15,006 nt of DNA from Legionellales bacterium. GTDB lineage: Bacteria > Pseudomonadota > Gammaproteobacteria > Berkiellales > Berkiellaceae. Of this stretch, positions 1-6,608 are shown in pieces. A program made the position numbers and the translations under genes. A model generated the notes under the pieces. That model did no database searches, was not told the DNA's origin, and saw only the letters and a list, made by a program, of their open reading frames with translations. The stretch is taken from NCBI GenBank assembly GCA_023266435.1, contig JAHFQF010000035.1, positions 1 to 15,006 on the forward strand, in the 5' to 3' direction. Positions within the stretch are counted from its first letter, which is position 1. Every line of letters begins with the position of its first letter.

Positions 1-545
1 CTTTTAGAGGATGGTTATTTTATCTATTAAAGCGGTTGCATCGCACACATTGGGTAACGCCCGGTCGTGATAGAGTGAGACAGCGGCGCAACCGCTGGGA
101 AACCTTAGAGAGTGCGCGCGACTACTTCAGTAAAACAACCTTATTTCAACACTTTCCAACAGCGGTTTTAGATGACTTTGTGCTGTATGGTTTGAAAAAA
201 ACAGAAACTGGCTATCAGCTACAATTTGATCCCAATATTGAAGCAGAGATTTTTAGTACACTACCTCATGCTGTGGCTCGTGATTTGCCTAAATTATCTG
301 TACCAGGGTATTTTTTATATGGCCAACAGCGGTCTGTTGTAAACAAGTGGGATAGATGGTTGATCGAACATCGAACTCCTTTAAAATTAAAAGCTGTGAC
401 AGGAACGCACTTATTTCCTTTGGAGCATCCTATTCCAACAGCCAGAGTTTTAGATCACTGCATTGCCACATTGATTACAACCAATAAAGGAGATGATTGT
501 GGAAAAAATTTGGTTGAAGAGTTATCAAACCGGTGTTCAAAGTGA
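1..545 (+). CDS. Alpha/beta hydrolase, C-terminal part (5' end outside window)
   Basis: The reading frame is open from base 3 to the TGA at 543-545, so about 180 C-terminal residues are visible and the start lies to the left of the window. No nucleophile elbow (G-x-S-x-G) is visible; it would lie in the missing part. The visible part has a lid-like helical stretch (VLDDFVLYGLK), then PGYFLYGQ and the motif GTHLFPLEHP. Its His (codon 408-410) sits where the catalytic His of lysophospholipase-like alpha/beta hydrolases is expected. The substrate cannot be read from sequence. The 3' end overlaps fadD by 47 nt in another frame, which implies one transcript and translational coupling, so a role in releasing or handling fatty acids for FadD is a reasonable inference. 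Family assignment is fairly secure; the exact function is unknown. Confidence 0.7.
   Translation, partial: FRGWLFYLLKRLHRTHWVTPGRDRVRQRRNRWETLESARDYFSKTTLFQHFPTAVLDDFVLYGLKKTETGYQLQFDPNIEAEIFSTLPHAVARDLPKLSVPGYFLYGQQRSVVNKWDRWLIEHRTPLKLKAVTGTHLFPLEHPIPTARVLDHCIATLITTNKGDDCGKNLVEELSNRCSK
486..492 (+). promoter_or_regulatory. Shine-Dalgarno AAAGGAG that decides the fadD start
   Basis: AAAGGAG directly abuts the ATG at 493, leaving no spacer, but lies 6 nt from the in-frame GTG at 499. Starting at GTG gives MEKIWLKSY, which lines up with the E. coli FadD N-terminus MKKVWLNRY. The GTG is therefore the better start. The site lies inside the coding sequence of the upstream hydrolase. Confidence 0.75.
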
Positions 546-2205
546 AATTGATTTGGAGCAAGTGCCTTCTTTAGTGCATCTGTTTGAAGACTCTGTAAAT
601 CAATATCGGCAGGATGTCGCTTTTTTAAATTTCGGTAAAAAACTGAGCTATCATCAATTAGAAAAAAGTACCGCTGCTTTTGCGGCTTTTTTGCAAACCA
701 AATTGACCATGGTCAAAGGTGAGCGTATTGCAATCATGATGCCTAATCTTTTGCAATATCCAATCGCTTTATTTGGTGCATTGCGAGCAGGGATGAGCGT
801 CGTCAATGTAAACCCATTGTATACCGCTAAAGAACTTGCGCACCAACTTGCTGACAGTGAAGCAACCACAATTGTTGTTTTAGAAAATTTTGCACACGTT
901 GTCGCACAAGCCTTACCTGAGACACAAGTACAACATGTCATTATTACCCAAATTGGTGATCACCTCGGCTTCAAAGGCAAAATCATGAATTTTGTGGTTA
1001 AGCACGTTAAAAAAATGGTACCTCGTTGGCATATTGAAAAAACCTACACTTTTCAAGAAGTTATACAGCAGGGCAGAGAAATGGTGTTTAAACCTGTGGC
1101 TGTTGTGGGAGATGACATCGCCTTCTTACAGTACACGGGAGGCACTACAGGTGTCTCCAAGGGCGCTGTTTTAACTCATCGCAATATTTTGGCAAATGTG
1201 ATGCAGGCAAGAAATTGGATTGCTCCATTGGGCGAATTAAAAACACAAGGCGGGATTATTACTGCATTGCCGCTCTATCATATTTTTTCTTTAGTCGCGA
1301 ATTGCATTGCTTTTTTGCAATTTGGCATAGCAAATATTTTAATTACTAATCCACGTGATTTAAAAGGATTTATTAAAGAGCTAAATCGACAGCCATTTTG
1401 CGTATTAACAGGTGTGAACACCTTGTTTAATGGATTATTACGTACACCAGGATTTTCACAGGTGAACTTCAAACACTTTAAACTCGCATTAGGTGGGGGT
1501 ATGGCTGTACAAAAAGCGGTGGCAGACAAATGGAAAGAAGTCACTGGCGTCACTCTCATGGAGGCCTATGGTCTCACAGAGTGCTCACCTGCTGTGACCA
1601 TTAATCCACTCTATATTACAGACTATAATGGCAGTATCGGTTTACCATTACCCTCCACTGAAGTAGAGATTCGCGATGAGACTGGACACTCAGTACCCAT
1701 TGGACAACCGGGTGAATTATGTGTCAAAGGACCTCAAGTTATGCAAGGTTATTGGAAACGACCCGAAGAAACTAAAAAAGTGCTTAAAGAGGGATGGCTC
1801 TATACGGGAGACATTGCGGTGATTGATCAGGCCGGTTTTATACGCATTGTCGATAGAAAAAAAGACATGATTTTAGTGTCTGGTTTTAATGTCTATCCCA
1901 ATGAGGTGGAAGAAGTCATTGCGTTGCATCCGCAGGTTGCTGAAGTGGCTGTCATTGGCGTGCCGTGCTCTGCGGGAGAGAGAGTCCGAGCTTACGTTGT
2001 GAAAGCCTCGGCCACGTTAACAGTCGAAGAGTTATTGGCACACTGTAAGCTTTCTTTAACAAACTATAAAATTCCCAAAGAGTTTATTTTCAGATCAGAG
2101 CTGCCTAAAACCAACGTTGGAAAAGTGTTACGCCGCGTATTACGTGATGAGGCAGTAATGGAATCGAAAAGTCACCAAGTCGAGTCGAGTGAAGAGATAT
2201 CTTAA
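499..2205 (+). CDS. fadD: Long-chain fatty acid--CoA ligase (acyl-CoA synthetase)
   Basis: FadD activates long-chain fatty acids to acyl-CoA through an acyl-adenylate, at the inner face of the membrane, feeding beta-oxidation and lipid synthesis. Start is GTG 499, giving 568 residues; E. coli FadD has 561. The AMP-binding P-loop YTGGTTGVSKG begins near residue 212. Also visible are the adenylate motif YGLTE, the hinge motif GWLYTGD near residues 432-438, the fatty-acyl signature region following it (VDRKKDMILVSGFNVYPNEVE, cut here as DRKKDMILVSGFNVYPNE), and the catalytic C-terminal Lys542 in PKTNVGKVLRR. All expected motifs are present and intact. It is the last gene of an operon with the overlapping hydrolase and converges with minE. 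Another medium/long-chain acyl-CoA synthetase subtype is possible, but the close N-terminal and P-loop match favours FadD. Confidence 0.95.
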   Translation: MEKIWLKSYQTGVQSEIDLEQVPSLVHLFEDSVNQYRQDVAFLNFGKKLSYHQLEKSTAAFAAFLQTKLTMVKGERIAIMMPNLLQYPIALFGALRAGMSVVNVNPLYTAKELAHQLADSEATTIVVLENFAHVVAQALPETQVQHVIITQIGDHLGFKGKIMNFVVKHVKKMVPRWHIEKTYTFQEVIQQGREMVFKPVAVVGDDIAFLQYTGGTTGVSKGAVLTHRNILANVMQARNWIAPLGELKTQGGIITALPLYHIFSLVANCIAFLQFGIANILITNPRDLKGFIKELNRQPFCVLTGVNTLFNGLLRTPGFSQVNFKHFKLALGGGMAVQKAVADKWKEVTGVTLMEAYGLTECSPAVTINPLYITDYNGSIGLPLPSTEVEIRDETGHSVPIGQPGELCVKGPQVMQGYWKRPEETKKVLKEGWLYTGDIAVIDQAGFIRIVDRKKDMILVSGFNVYPNEVEEVIALHPQVAEVAVIGVPCSAGERVRAYVVKASATLTVEELLAHCKLSLTNYKIPKEFIFRSELPKTNVGKVLRRVLRDEAVMESKSHQVESSEEIS

Positions 2206-2222
2206 TCGCAGTCCAGCGTAGG

Positions 2223-2242
2223 GGCCGGTCTTTGAGCCGGCC
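2223..2242. terminator. GC-rich hairpin between convergent fadD and minE
   Basis: GGCCGG (2223-2228) is the exact complement of CCGGCC (2237-2242) across an 8-nt loop, and a T-G wobble can add a seventh pair. A run of five T begins 12 nt downstream on the + strand, too far for a classic intrinsic terminator, and there is no T-run on the - strand side. Its position in the 71-bp gap between convergent stops makes a shared, possibly weak, terminator the simplest reading. Confidence 0.45.
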
Positions 2243-2276
2243 GCTTAGCTGTGTTTTTGCCAAATAATGTTGAGGA

Positions 2277-2579
2277 TTACTCAGCAGCCGTTAACGCTTC
2301 TTCGCGCTCTGCACGAGAGAGGATCTTTTTTGGTTTAGTCTGTTCTGGTAGCGTCACATTCAGCTCTAATACTGAGTGATCGCCACTTTGATCCAACTGA
2401 ACACGGATTTGTTCGCGATCAATGTCTACGTATTTGCTGATCACATCCAGCAATTCTTGCTGCAAGTCTCTGATAAAGTCCTTATTATCGGCACTCTCAT
2501 GAGACACAATGATTTGTAAGCGCTCTTTGGCTATCGAAGCAGATTTCTTTGAGCCACGGAAAAAATTAAGAATTCTCAT
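2277..2579 (-). CDS. minE: Cell division topological specificity factor MinE
   Basis: MinE stimulates the MinD ATPase and drives the pole-to-pole oscillation that confines MinC to the poles, leaving mid-cell free for FtsZ. The start is ATG at 2579 (MRILNFFRG), preceded by GGAG with a 6-nt spacer. The longer open frame up to 2711 only reads through minD. The product is 100 residues against 88 in E. coli. IAKERLQIIV (the MinD-contacting segment) is followed by the dimerisation region ending in LELNVTLPE. About 20 extra charged C-terminal residues (TKPKKILSRAEREEALTAAE) extend past the usual end. The start overlaps the end of minD by 14 nt, so translation is likely coupled, and it is the last gene of the minCDE operon. 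Confidence 0.95.
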   Translation of the reverse strand: MRILNFFRGSKKSASIAKERLQIIVSHESADNKDFIRDLQQELLDVISKYVDIDREQIRVQLDQSGDHSVLELNVTLPEQTKPKKILSRAEREEALTAAE

Positions 2580-3408
2580 GTTGCACTCCGAAGAATGGTA
2601 GTTTTGATAATAGTCTTTTCGCCCAACTTCTTTCACGAACAAAAGGAATGGTTTTACCCAATAACCGATCGACTGCTTGTTCATAAGCTTGTTTGGCATC
2701 GCTAACATCATCTAATGTGACAGGAACACCACGATTGGATGCATTCAATACTGCGCGAGATTCAGGAATGATACCAATGAGTGGAATGGAAAGGATTTCT
2801 AACACATCATTTACGCTTAACATCTCGCCGCGCTTCACGCGAGCTTCGTCATAACGTGTCAGTAGTAGATGCTCTTTGACTGGATCAAGGTTGTCTTCAG
2901 CACGCTTAGATTTTGAAGCCAAGACACCCAAAATGCGATCAGAGTCACGCACAGAAGAGACCTCTGGATTCGTGACGATGACAGCTTCATCTGCATAGTA
3001 CAAGGCCATTAAGGCCCCTTTTTCGATGCCTGCCGGTGAATCACAGATCACATAATCGAATTCGCCACGCAGTTCTTCCAGGATGGTTGCCACGCCTTCT
3101 TTAGTTAGCGCATCTTTGTCGCGAGTTTGAGAGGCTGGTAAAATGTAAAGTTTGTCGACGCGCTTATCTTTGATGAGTGCTTGCTTTAGATTCGCATCTT
3201 TATTAATCACATTAATAAAATCATAAACAACACGGCGTTCACAGCCCATGATCAGATCTAAGTTTCTCAACCCAATATCAAAATCAATGACCACTGTTTT
3301 ATAGCCGCGCTGTGCAAGACCTGCACCAATCGCAGCACTGGTTGTTGTTTTACCGACACCACCCTTGCCTGAGGTCACCACGATGACCCGCGCGTTCTTT
3401 TTACTCAA
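2566..3408 (-). CDS. minD: Septum site-determining ATPase MinD
   Basis: MinD is a membrane-binding ATPase that recruits MinC and is released from the membrane by MinE. The deviant Walker A GKGGVGKT lies at residues 14-21 with the signature lysine at 15. DFDIGLRNLDLIMGCERRVV is the MinD-specific segment after it, and CDSPAGIE is the Walker B region. The last 20 or so residues (RSWAKRLLSKLPFFGV) form an amphipathic stretch suited to the membrane-targeting helix. The start is TTG at 3408 (MSKKNARVIVV), with AAAAGGACGG upstream. No ATG or GTG is available near the family start, and the longer frame to 3504 runs inside minC. It has 280 residues against 270 in E. coli, lies 35 nt after minC, and overlaps minE by 14 nt. 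Confidence 0.95.
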   Translation of the reverse strand: MSKKNARVIVVTSGKGGVGKTTTSAAIGAGLAQRGYKTVVIDFDIGLRNLDLIMGCERRVVYDFINVINKDANLKQALIKDKRVDKLYILPASQTRDKDALTKEGVATILEELRGEFDYVICDSPAGIEKGALMALYYADEAVIVTNPEVSSVRDSDRILGVLASKSKRAEDNLDPVKEHLLLTRYDEARVKRGEMLSVNDVLEILSIPLIGIIPESRAVLNASNRGVPVTLDDVSDAKQAYEQAVDRLLGKTIPFVRERSWAKRLLSKLPFFGVQHENS

Positions 3409-3443
3409 TTTATCCGTCCTTTTAGTAATAGAATACTTATCAA

Positions 3444-4196
3444 TTATAATTCGTGAATGTGTAAACGATCCTGTTGCAAGTTGACAAAAGCAGCTTGTTT
3501 CCACAAAGGAGATGTCTTTAAGTCCTCACAAATGCGATATTGACCCGCAATCGACACAAGTTCGGCTTCCAAACTCTGACAGTAGATCGCTGCATTTTTG
3601 TCACCAGTAATACCAGCTAAAGCACGACCTCGTAATGGACCGTAAACATGAATATGTCCATCAGCCAATAGTTCGGCGCCAGGACTGACTGGTGCCATGA
3701 TGATCAGATCACCACCCTGTGCATAAATTTGTTGACCTGAGCGGATAGGATGCGTAATTAAGCGAGTTGGAGTCCTTGTTCGGCTATCAATGGGCGCTGA
3801 CACAGTACTCGGATGCTCTAAGCCGTTCTCGGTTTGATGCGCGTCCGCTTTTCGGGACTCTGCTTCCTCCTGACGACTCTCAGGTAATAGAGCAAGCCCA
3901 GCAACCACAGCGGCAGTTTGTTGTTGTAATGTCCCGCCCCTTACTGCGACAGGAAAGAGCTTCTGCTCCTTGAGTACTTCTTTTAAAAATTTGAAATCAA
4001 GCTTAATACCTTCTTGACCAACCTTTTGCAAATCAATGACCACTGGTGCATTACAAAAAAACTTAGGGGCCTGCATGATTTTTTCTTGTAACTGCAACCC
4101 TAAGTGCGTCAAATCAGGGCTCACTAATTGAATAGAGGTAAGCGTAAACATACCTCCTTTCAGTTGAAAGCAAGGGGCGACGACAGTAGACTCCAC
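3444..4196 (-). CDS. minC: Septum site-determining protein MinC
   Basis: MinC is the effector of the Min system: its N-terminal domain opposes FtsZ polymerisation and its C-terminal beta-helical domain dimerises and binds MinD. Start GTG 4196 has AAGGA 8 nt upstream; an in-frame TTG at 4214 has no ribosome site. The protein has 250 residues. The N-terminal domain covers about 1-100 (FQLKGGMFTL matches the E. coli IELKGSSFTL). A charged linker rich in E, S and T covers about 100-145. The C-terminal domain follows, with RSGQQIYAQGGDLII, GAELLADGHIHVYG and RGRALAG, all hallmark segments. It is the first gene of minCDE and is read divergently from the vWA-like gene. Confidence 0.95.
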   Translation of the reverse strand: MESTVVAPCFQLKGGMFTLTSIQLVSPDLTHLGLQLQEKIMQAPKFFCNAPVVIDLQKVGQEGIKLDFKFLKEVLKEQKLFPVAVRGGTLQQQTAAVVAGLALLPESRQEEAESRKADAHQTENGLEHPSTVSAPIDSRTRTPTRLITHPIRSGQQIYAQGGDLIIMAPVSPGAELLADGHIHVYGPLRGRALAGITGDKNAAIYCQSLEAELVSIAGQYRICEDLKTSPLWKQAAFVNLQQDRLHIHEL

Positions 4197-4215
4197 TGCT
4201 GAGTTCCTTATCAAT

Positions 4216-4248
4216 AAAAAAATTTACACTGCGAACGCAGTGCAATTT
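4216..4248 (-). promoter_or_regulatory. Leader hairpin followed by T-run upstream of minC
   Basis: CACTGCG (4227-4233) and CGCAGTG (4236-4242) are a perfect 7-bp inverted repeat. Outer arms AAATT (4220-4224) and AATTT (4244-4248) can extend it. Read on the minus strand, the hairpin is followed within a few bases by seven T (complement of 4216-4222), the layout of an intrinsic terminator. It lies about 20 nt upstream of the minC GTG. If the TTGACA at 4284-4289 is the promoter, this would be an attenuator-like leader; it could instead be a protein-binding operator. Confidence 0.4.
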
Positions 4249-4420
4249 AAAGACGCGCTAAATTTCCATGAAGGCTAGCATGATGTCAATCAAAGAGCAA
4301 GTATACTCCCCTATTTGCCTGCCTACAGGTGATATTGAAAGGTAAGCGATGGTATGCGTTGAGTCAGGTCCGAGAGTCATGATCTTTGCGTGCCCCCCCC
4401 TGCCTAGGCGAACTCAAACG

Positions 4421-4446
4421 AAAACTCCGAGCTGGAGTTCTGATAG
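4421..4446. repeat. Hairpin repeat, copy 1 (AAAACTCC-N5-GGAGTTCTGA type)
   Basis: AACTCC (4423-4428) and GGAGTT (4434-4439) form a perfect 6-bp inverted repeat with a 5-nt loop. Similar 26-nt blocks occur at 11193-11218 and 11363-11388; compared with the latter, 21 of 26 positions match by my count. The nearby CCTGCCTAG at 4399-4407 also recurs, in reverse complement, at 11239-11247. Confidence 0.45.
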
Positions 4447-4582
4447 TGTTTTCAGCGTGTAAAATTCCAAGCTTAAGTGAAGTAATAAAAGCGCACAGTG
4501 AGTCAGGAATCAGGGTTAGTAATTTGTTTGGTAGTCAACTATTATTGGTATTAGGTATTCACCAAATAATGGATTAAAGTGA

Positions 4583-6592
4583 GTGGGCATTTGGCGCTTA
4601 TTTCTATTCTCTTTGTTGCTGTGCATCAATATTGCGCATGCACAATTAGATGTGCGCATTGTGGCAGATATCCCCAAGAGTCTACAGAGCACCGATCCCA
4701 ATCATATTCGTCAACAATTACTTGCGACCATCATTAAATCCATTCCTGCACAAAGCCGTAGTGGTATTTGGTTATACGGCCAGCAAGTCAATCGTATCGT
4801 GCCTTTACAGCAAGTAGATCAGAGTTGGCGTACACAAGCCTTAGAGAAAATTCAAACGATTAAGGCTGTGACAGAAGACAATGATTTAGCCGCGGCAATT
4901 AAGCAAAGTACATTGTATTGGGCCGACCCTAACAATCATGATGAGAAACATTTGATTTTATTGGTAGACAGTAACTCTTCACAAGCAAGCGCTAGTTTAG
5001 ATCAAATTACTGTATTAGCAAAACAAGGTGTGAAAATTCATGTGGTTGCCCACTCTGACATTCCCAATGCGGTATTTTATAAAAAAATTACTCAATTAAC
5101 ACACGGATCATGGGTTCATCACTTACCCTCCATGATGCCAGAAAAAATTACTGCTTTAATGCACGAAATTACACACCAATCTTCTGAAAGTAGCATAGCA
5201 ACTGCTAAAAAATCACAGGCAGACGAAGCACAAATCATCGAGACAGATAAAGAAAAAATCTCCATCAATGAAGAGTCAGTCGATCGTGTTCCGCCCTCTC
5301 TATTGAGGATTCCCAATCCTTTAGTCATAGAGCCTGAGTTTGTCTACGCACCAGAATATAAAAAACCAACGCTAAAAGATGAGTCAGCATTGCTTGCAGA
5401 ACTTGCAACGCCATTGCCAGATAAAACCAAACAACTACCTCAATGGGTGCAGCAGGAAGAACAAGCTCGGTTAGATGCAGCCATGTCCGCAACACCCGCC
5501 ACGCAAGGAGCTATTGAGCCAGCGCAATCTCAAGAGAGTGCGACGCTAGTATTACCAGACATGACAATGAGTGAAGCGGTTACCCCGCCAATTTCAGATG
5601 GCACAGCAATAGCAGCAGTGCCAAAGCCTGTGATCGAGAACACACATGCAGTGCCTCCAAAATCAGAGGTTGCACCGGTGACAGAAACCGAGCAGCCGCT
5701 TACTCAAACAATAGAGATCGTTCAAGTGCCAGCTGAAAGTACGCATTGGCGGTTCATAGAATTTCTCATGTTGATATTGAATTGCATAGTGTTAATGCTG
5801 TTTTTCATCGAGCGTACTAAAAAAATTAAACAACCACAAGTCATACCATCCCCAGTACAACAAACATTGTCGCCAGCTGCAGAATTGACGCCTGATCAAA
5901 CACAATCAATAGCATACGCCTCACAAATGGATGTTACGCAGCAAAACCAGTCAGCACCAGTCTCAGATGTTGTTTCTGATCAAAAACACGTTACAGAAAC
6001 ACAGATACAAACTACACCTCCACAACAAGAAAAAGTAGAGTCAGTATTAAACACTTTGATCGATCAGCAAAAAGAGCCTGAAAAGTTGCTGCAAGCAGTG
6101 CCTGAACAAAAAAAAGAACCTGAGAAATTGCTGCAAACGGTAGCTGAGCAGAGGAAAGAACCTGAGAAATTGCTGCAAACGGTAGCTGAGCAGAGGAAAG
6201 AAGCTGAAAAGTTACTGCAAGTGCCACCTGAACAGAAGAAAGCACAAGAAAAATTGCTGCAAGTAGCGTCTGAGCAGAAAAAAGCAACCGAAACATTGTT
6301 ACAACCTGCCGCTAGGCAGCAACAAGAGACAAATAATTCGCTTGTTATCGGAGCGGAAAGCGTACTACCACAAGAAGCAGTCATCAACGTGGAAAGTTTC
6401 TTAACAGAAAATGAAGTCGTGGATCCAGAAACAGTGGAAGAAGACCCTTTGGTACGTGTTCGACGTTTGGCAGATACTTTACAGCAACTGATAGAGGCCT
6501 CTCCAGAGCTATTTGAGAAGGGCAAGCCCAATCCTACGGCTCAAAAACCATTGGACCTTGATGCTTGGATTAAGCAGCAAGGTCAATCATAG
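4583..6592 (+). CDS. Membrane-anchored von Willebrand A-like protein with C-terminal tandem repeats
   Basis: Start GTG 4583 is fixed on the left by an in-frame TGA at 4580-4582; only a weak GGA lies 9 nt upstream. The 669-residue product has a signal peptide (MGIWRLFLFSLLLCINIAHA, cut after AHA), then a vWA-like domain to about residue 200 (LDVRIVADIPKS, RSGIWLYGQQVN, HLILLVDS, GVKIHVVAH). The metal site is degenerate: DIPKS replaces DxSxS and VDS replaces TDG. A Pro/Glu/Gln-rich linker follows, then a single membrane helix near residues 391-409, placing the vWA domain outside the cytoplasm. The cytoplasmic tail carries six 14-residue repeats (497-580) and ends in a small conserved-looking segment DPLVRVRRLADTLQQLI. 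It is tail-to-tail with fadE, 16 bp apart. Function unknown; an adhesion or protein-interaction role in the envelope is inference only. Confidence 0.75.
   Translation: MGIWRLFLFSLLLCINIAHAQLDVRIVADIPKSLQSTDPNHIRQQLLATIIKSIPAQSRSGIWLYGQQVNRIVPLQQVDQSWRTQALEKIQTIKAVTEDNDLAAAIKQSTLYWADPNNHDEKHLILLVDSNSSQASASLDQITVLAKQGVKIHVVAHSDIPNAVFYKKITQLTHGSWVHHLPSMMPEKITALMHEITHQSSESSIATAKKSQADEAQIIETDKEKISINEESVDRVPPSLLRIPNPLVIEPEFVYAPEYKKPTLKDESALLAELATPLPDKTKQLPQWVQQEEQARLDAAMSATPATQGAIEPAQSQESATLVLPDMTMSEAVTPPISDGTAIAAVPKPVIENTHAVPPKSEVAPVTETEQPLTQTIEIVQVPAESTHWRFIEFLMLILNCIVLMLFFIERTKKIKQPQVIPSPVQQTLSPAAELTPDQTQSIAYASQMDVTQQNQSAPVSDVVSDQKHVTETQIQTTPPQQEKVESVLNTLIDQQKEPEKLLQAVPEQKKEPEKLLQTVAEQRKEPEKLLQTVAEQRKEAEKLLQVPPEQKKAQEKLLQVASEQKKATETLLQPAARQQQETNNSLVIGAESVLPQEAVINVESFLTENEVVDPETVEEDPLVRVRRLADTLQQLIEASPELFEKGKPNPTAQKPLDLDAWIKQQGQS
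6071..6322 (+). repeat. Six in-frame 42-bp tandem repeats (14-residue unit)
   Basis: The units start at 6071, 6113, 6155, 6197, 6239 and 6281. Their consensus is KEPEKLLQ-x-V-x-EQK. Units 2 and 3 (6113-6154 and 6155-6196) are identical at all 42 bases, while the outer units have diverged (KEAEKLLQVPPEQK, KAQEKLLQVASEQK, KATETLLQPAARQQ). This pattern points to a recent unit duplication within an older array. The sequence is rich in Glu, Lys, Gln and Leu and could form an extended helix or coiled coil. Confidence 0.9.
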
Positions 6593-6608
6593 AGAGACTA
6601 CCAAATGC

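Larger units (their letters stand above)
4197..4582. other. 386-bp divergent intergenic region upstream of minC and the vWA-like gene
   Basis: No convincing gene is seen here; a 63-codon frame at 4386-4577 has no family resemblance or ribosome site. On the minus strand a perfect TTGACA (complement of 4284-4289) could be a -35 box for minC, but the matching -10 is poor (GAAATT at 17 nt). On the plus strand TATTAT at 4540-4545 is a possible -10 for the vWA-like gene, without a good -35. The region also holds an inverted repeat at 4227-4242, a run of eight C at 4393-4400 and a hairpin repeat at 4421-4446, listed separately. Confidence 0.5.

Noticed and set aside
4386..4577. 63-codon plus-strand frame in the minC/vWA intergenic region
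   Set aside because: No ribosome site, no recognisable family, and it crosses the C8 tract and a hairpin repeat.
6071..6322. Regular 42-bp periodicity that might suggest a CRISPR-like array
   Set aside because: The repeats are contiguous without spacers, are a multiple of three and keep one reading frame in a long gene; they are coding tandem repeats.
6012..6531. Two minus-strand open frames rich in Cys, Ser, Phe and Leu across the repeat region
   Set aside because: They are antisense shadows of the KEPEKLLQ repeats in the vWA-like gene; their odd composition comes from reverse reading of Gln/Glu/Lys codons.
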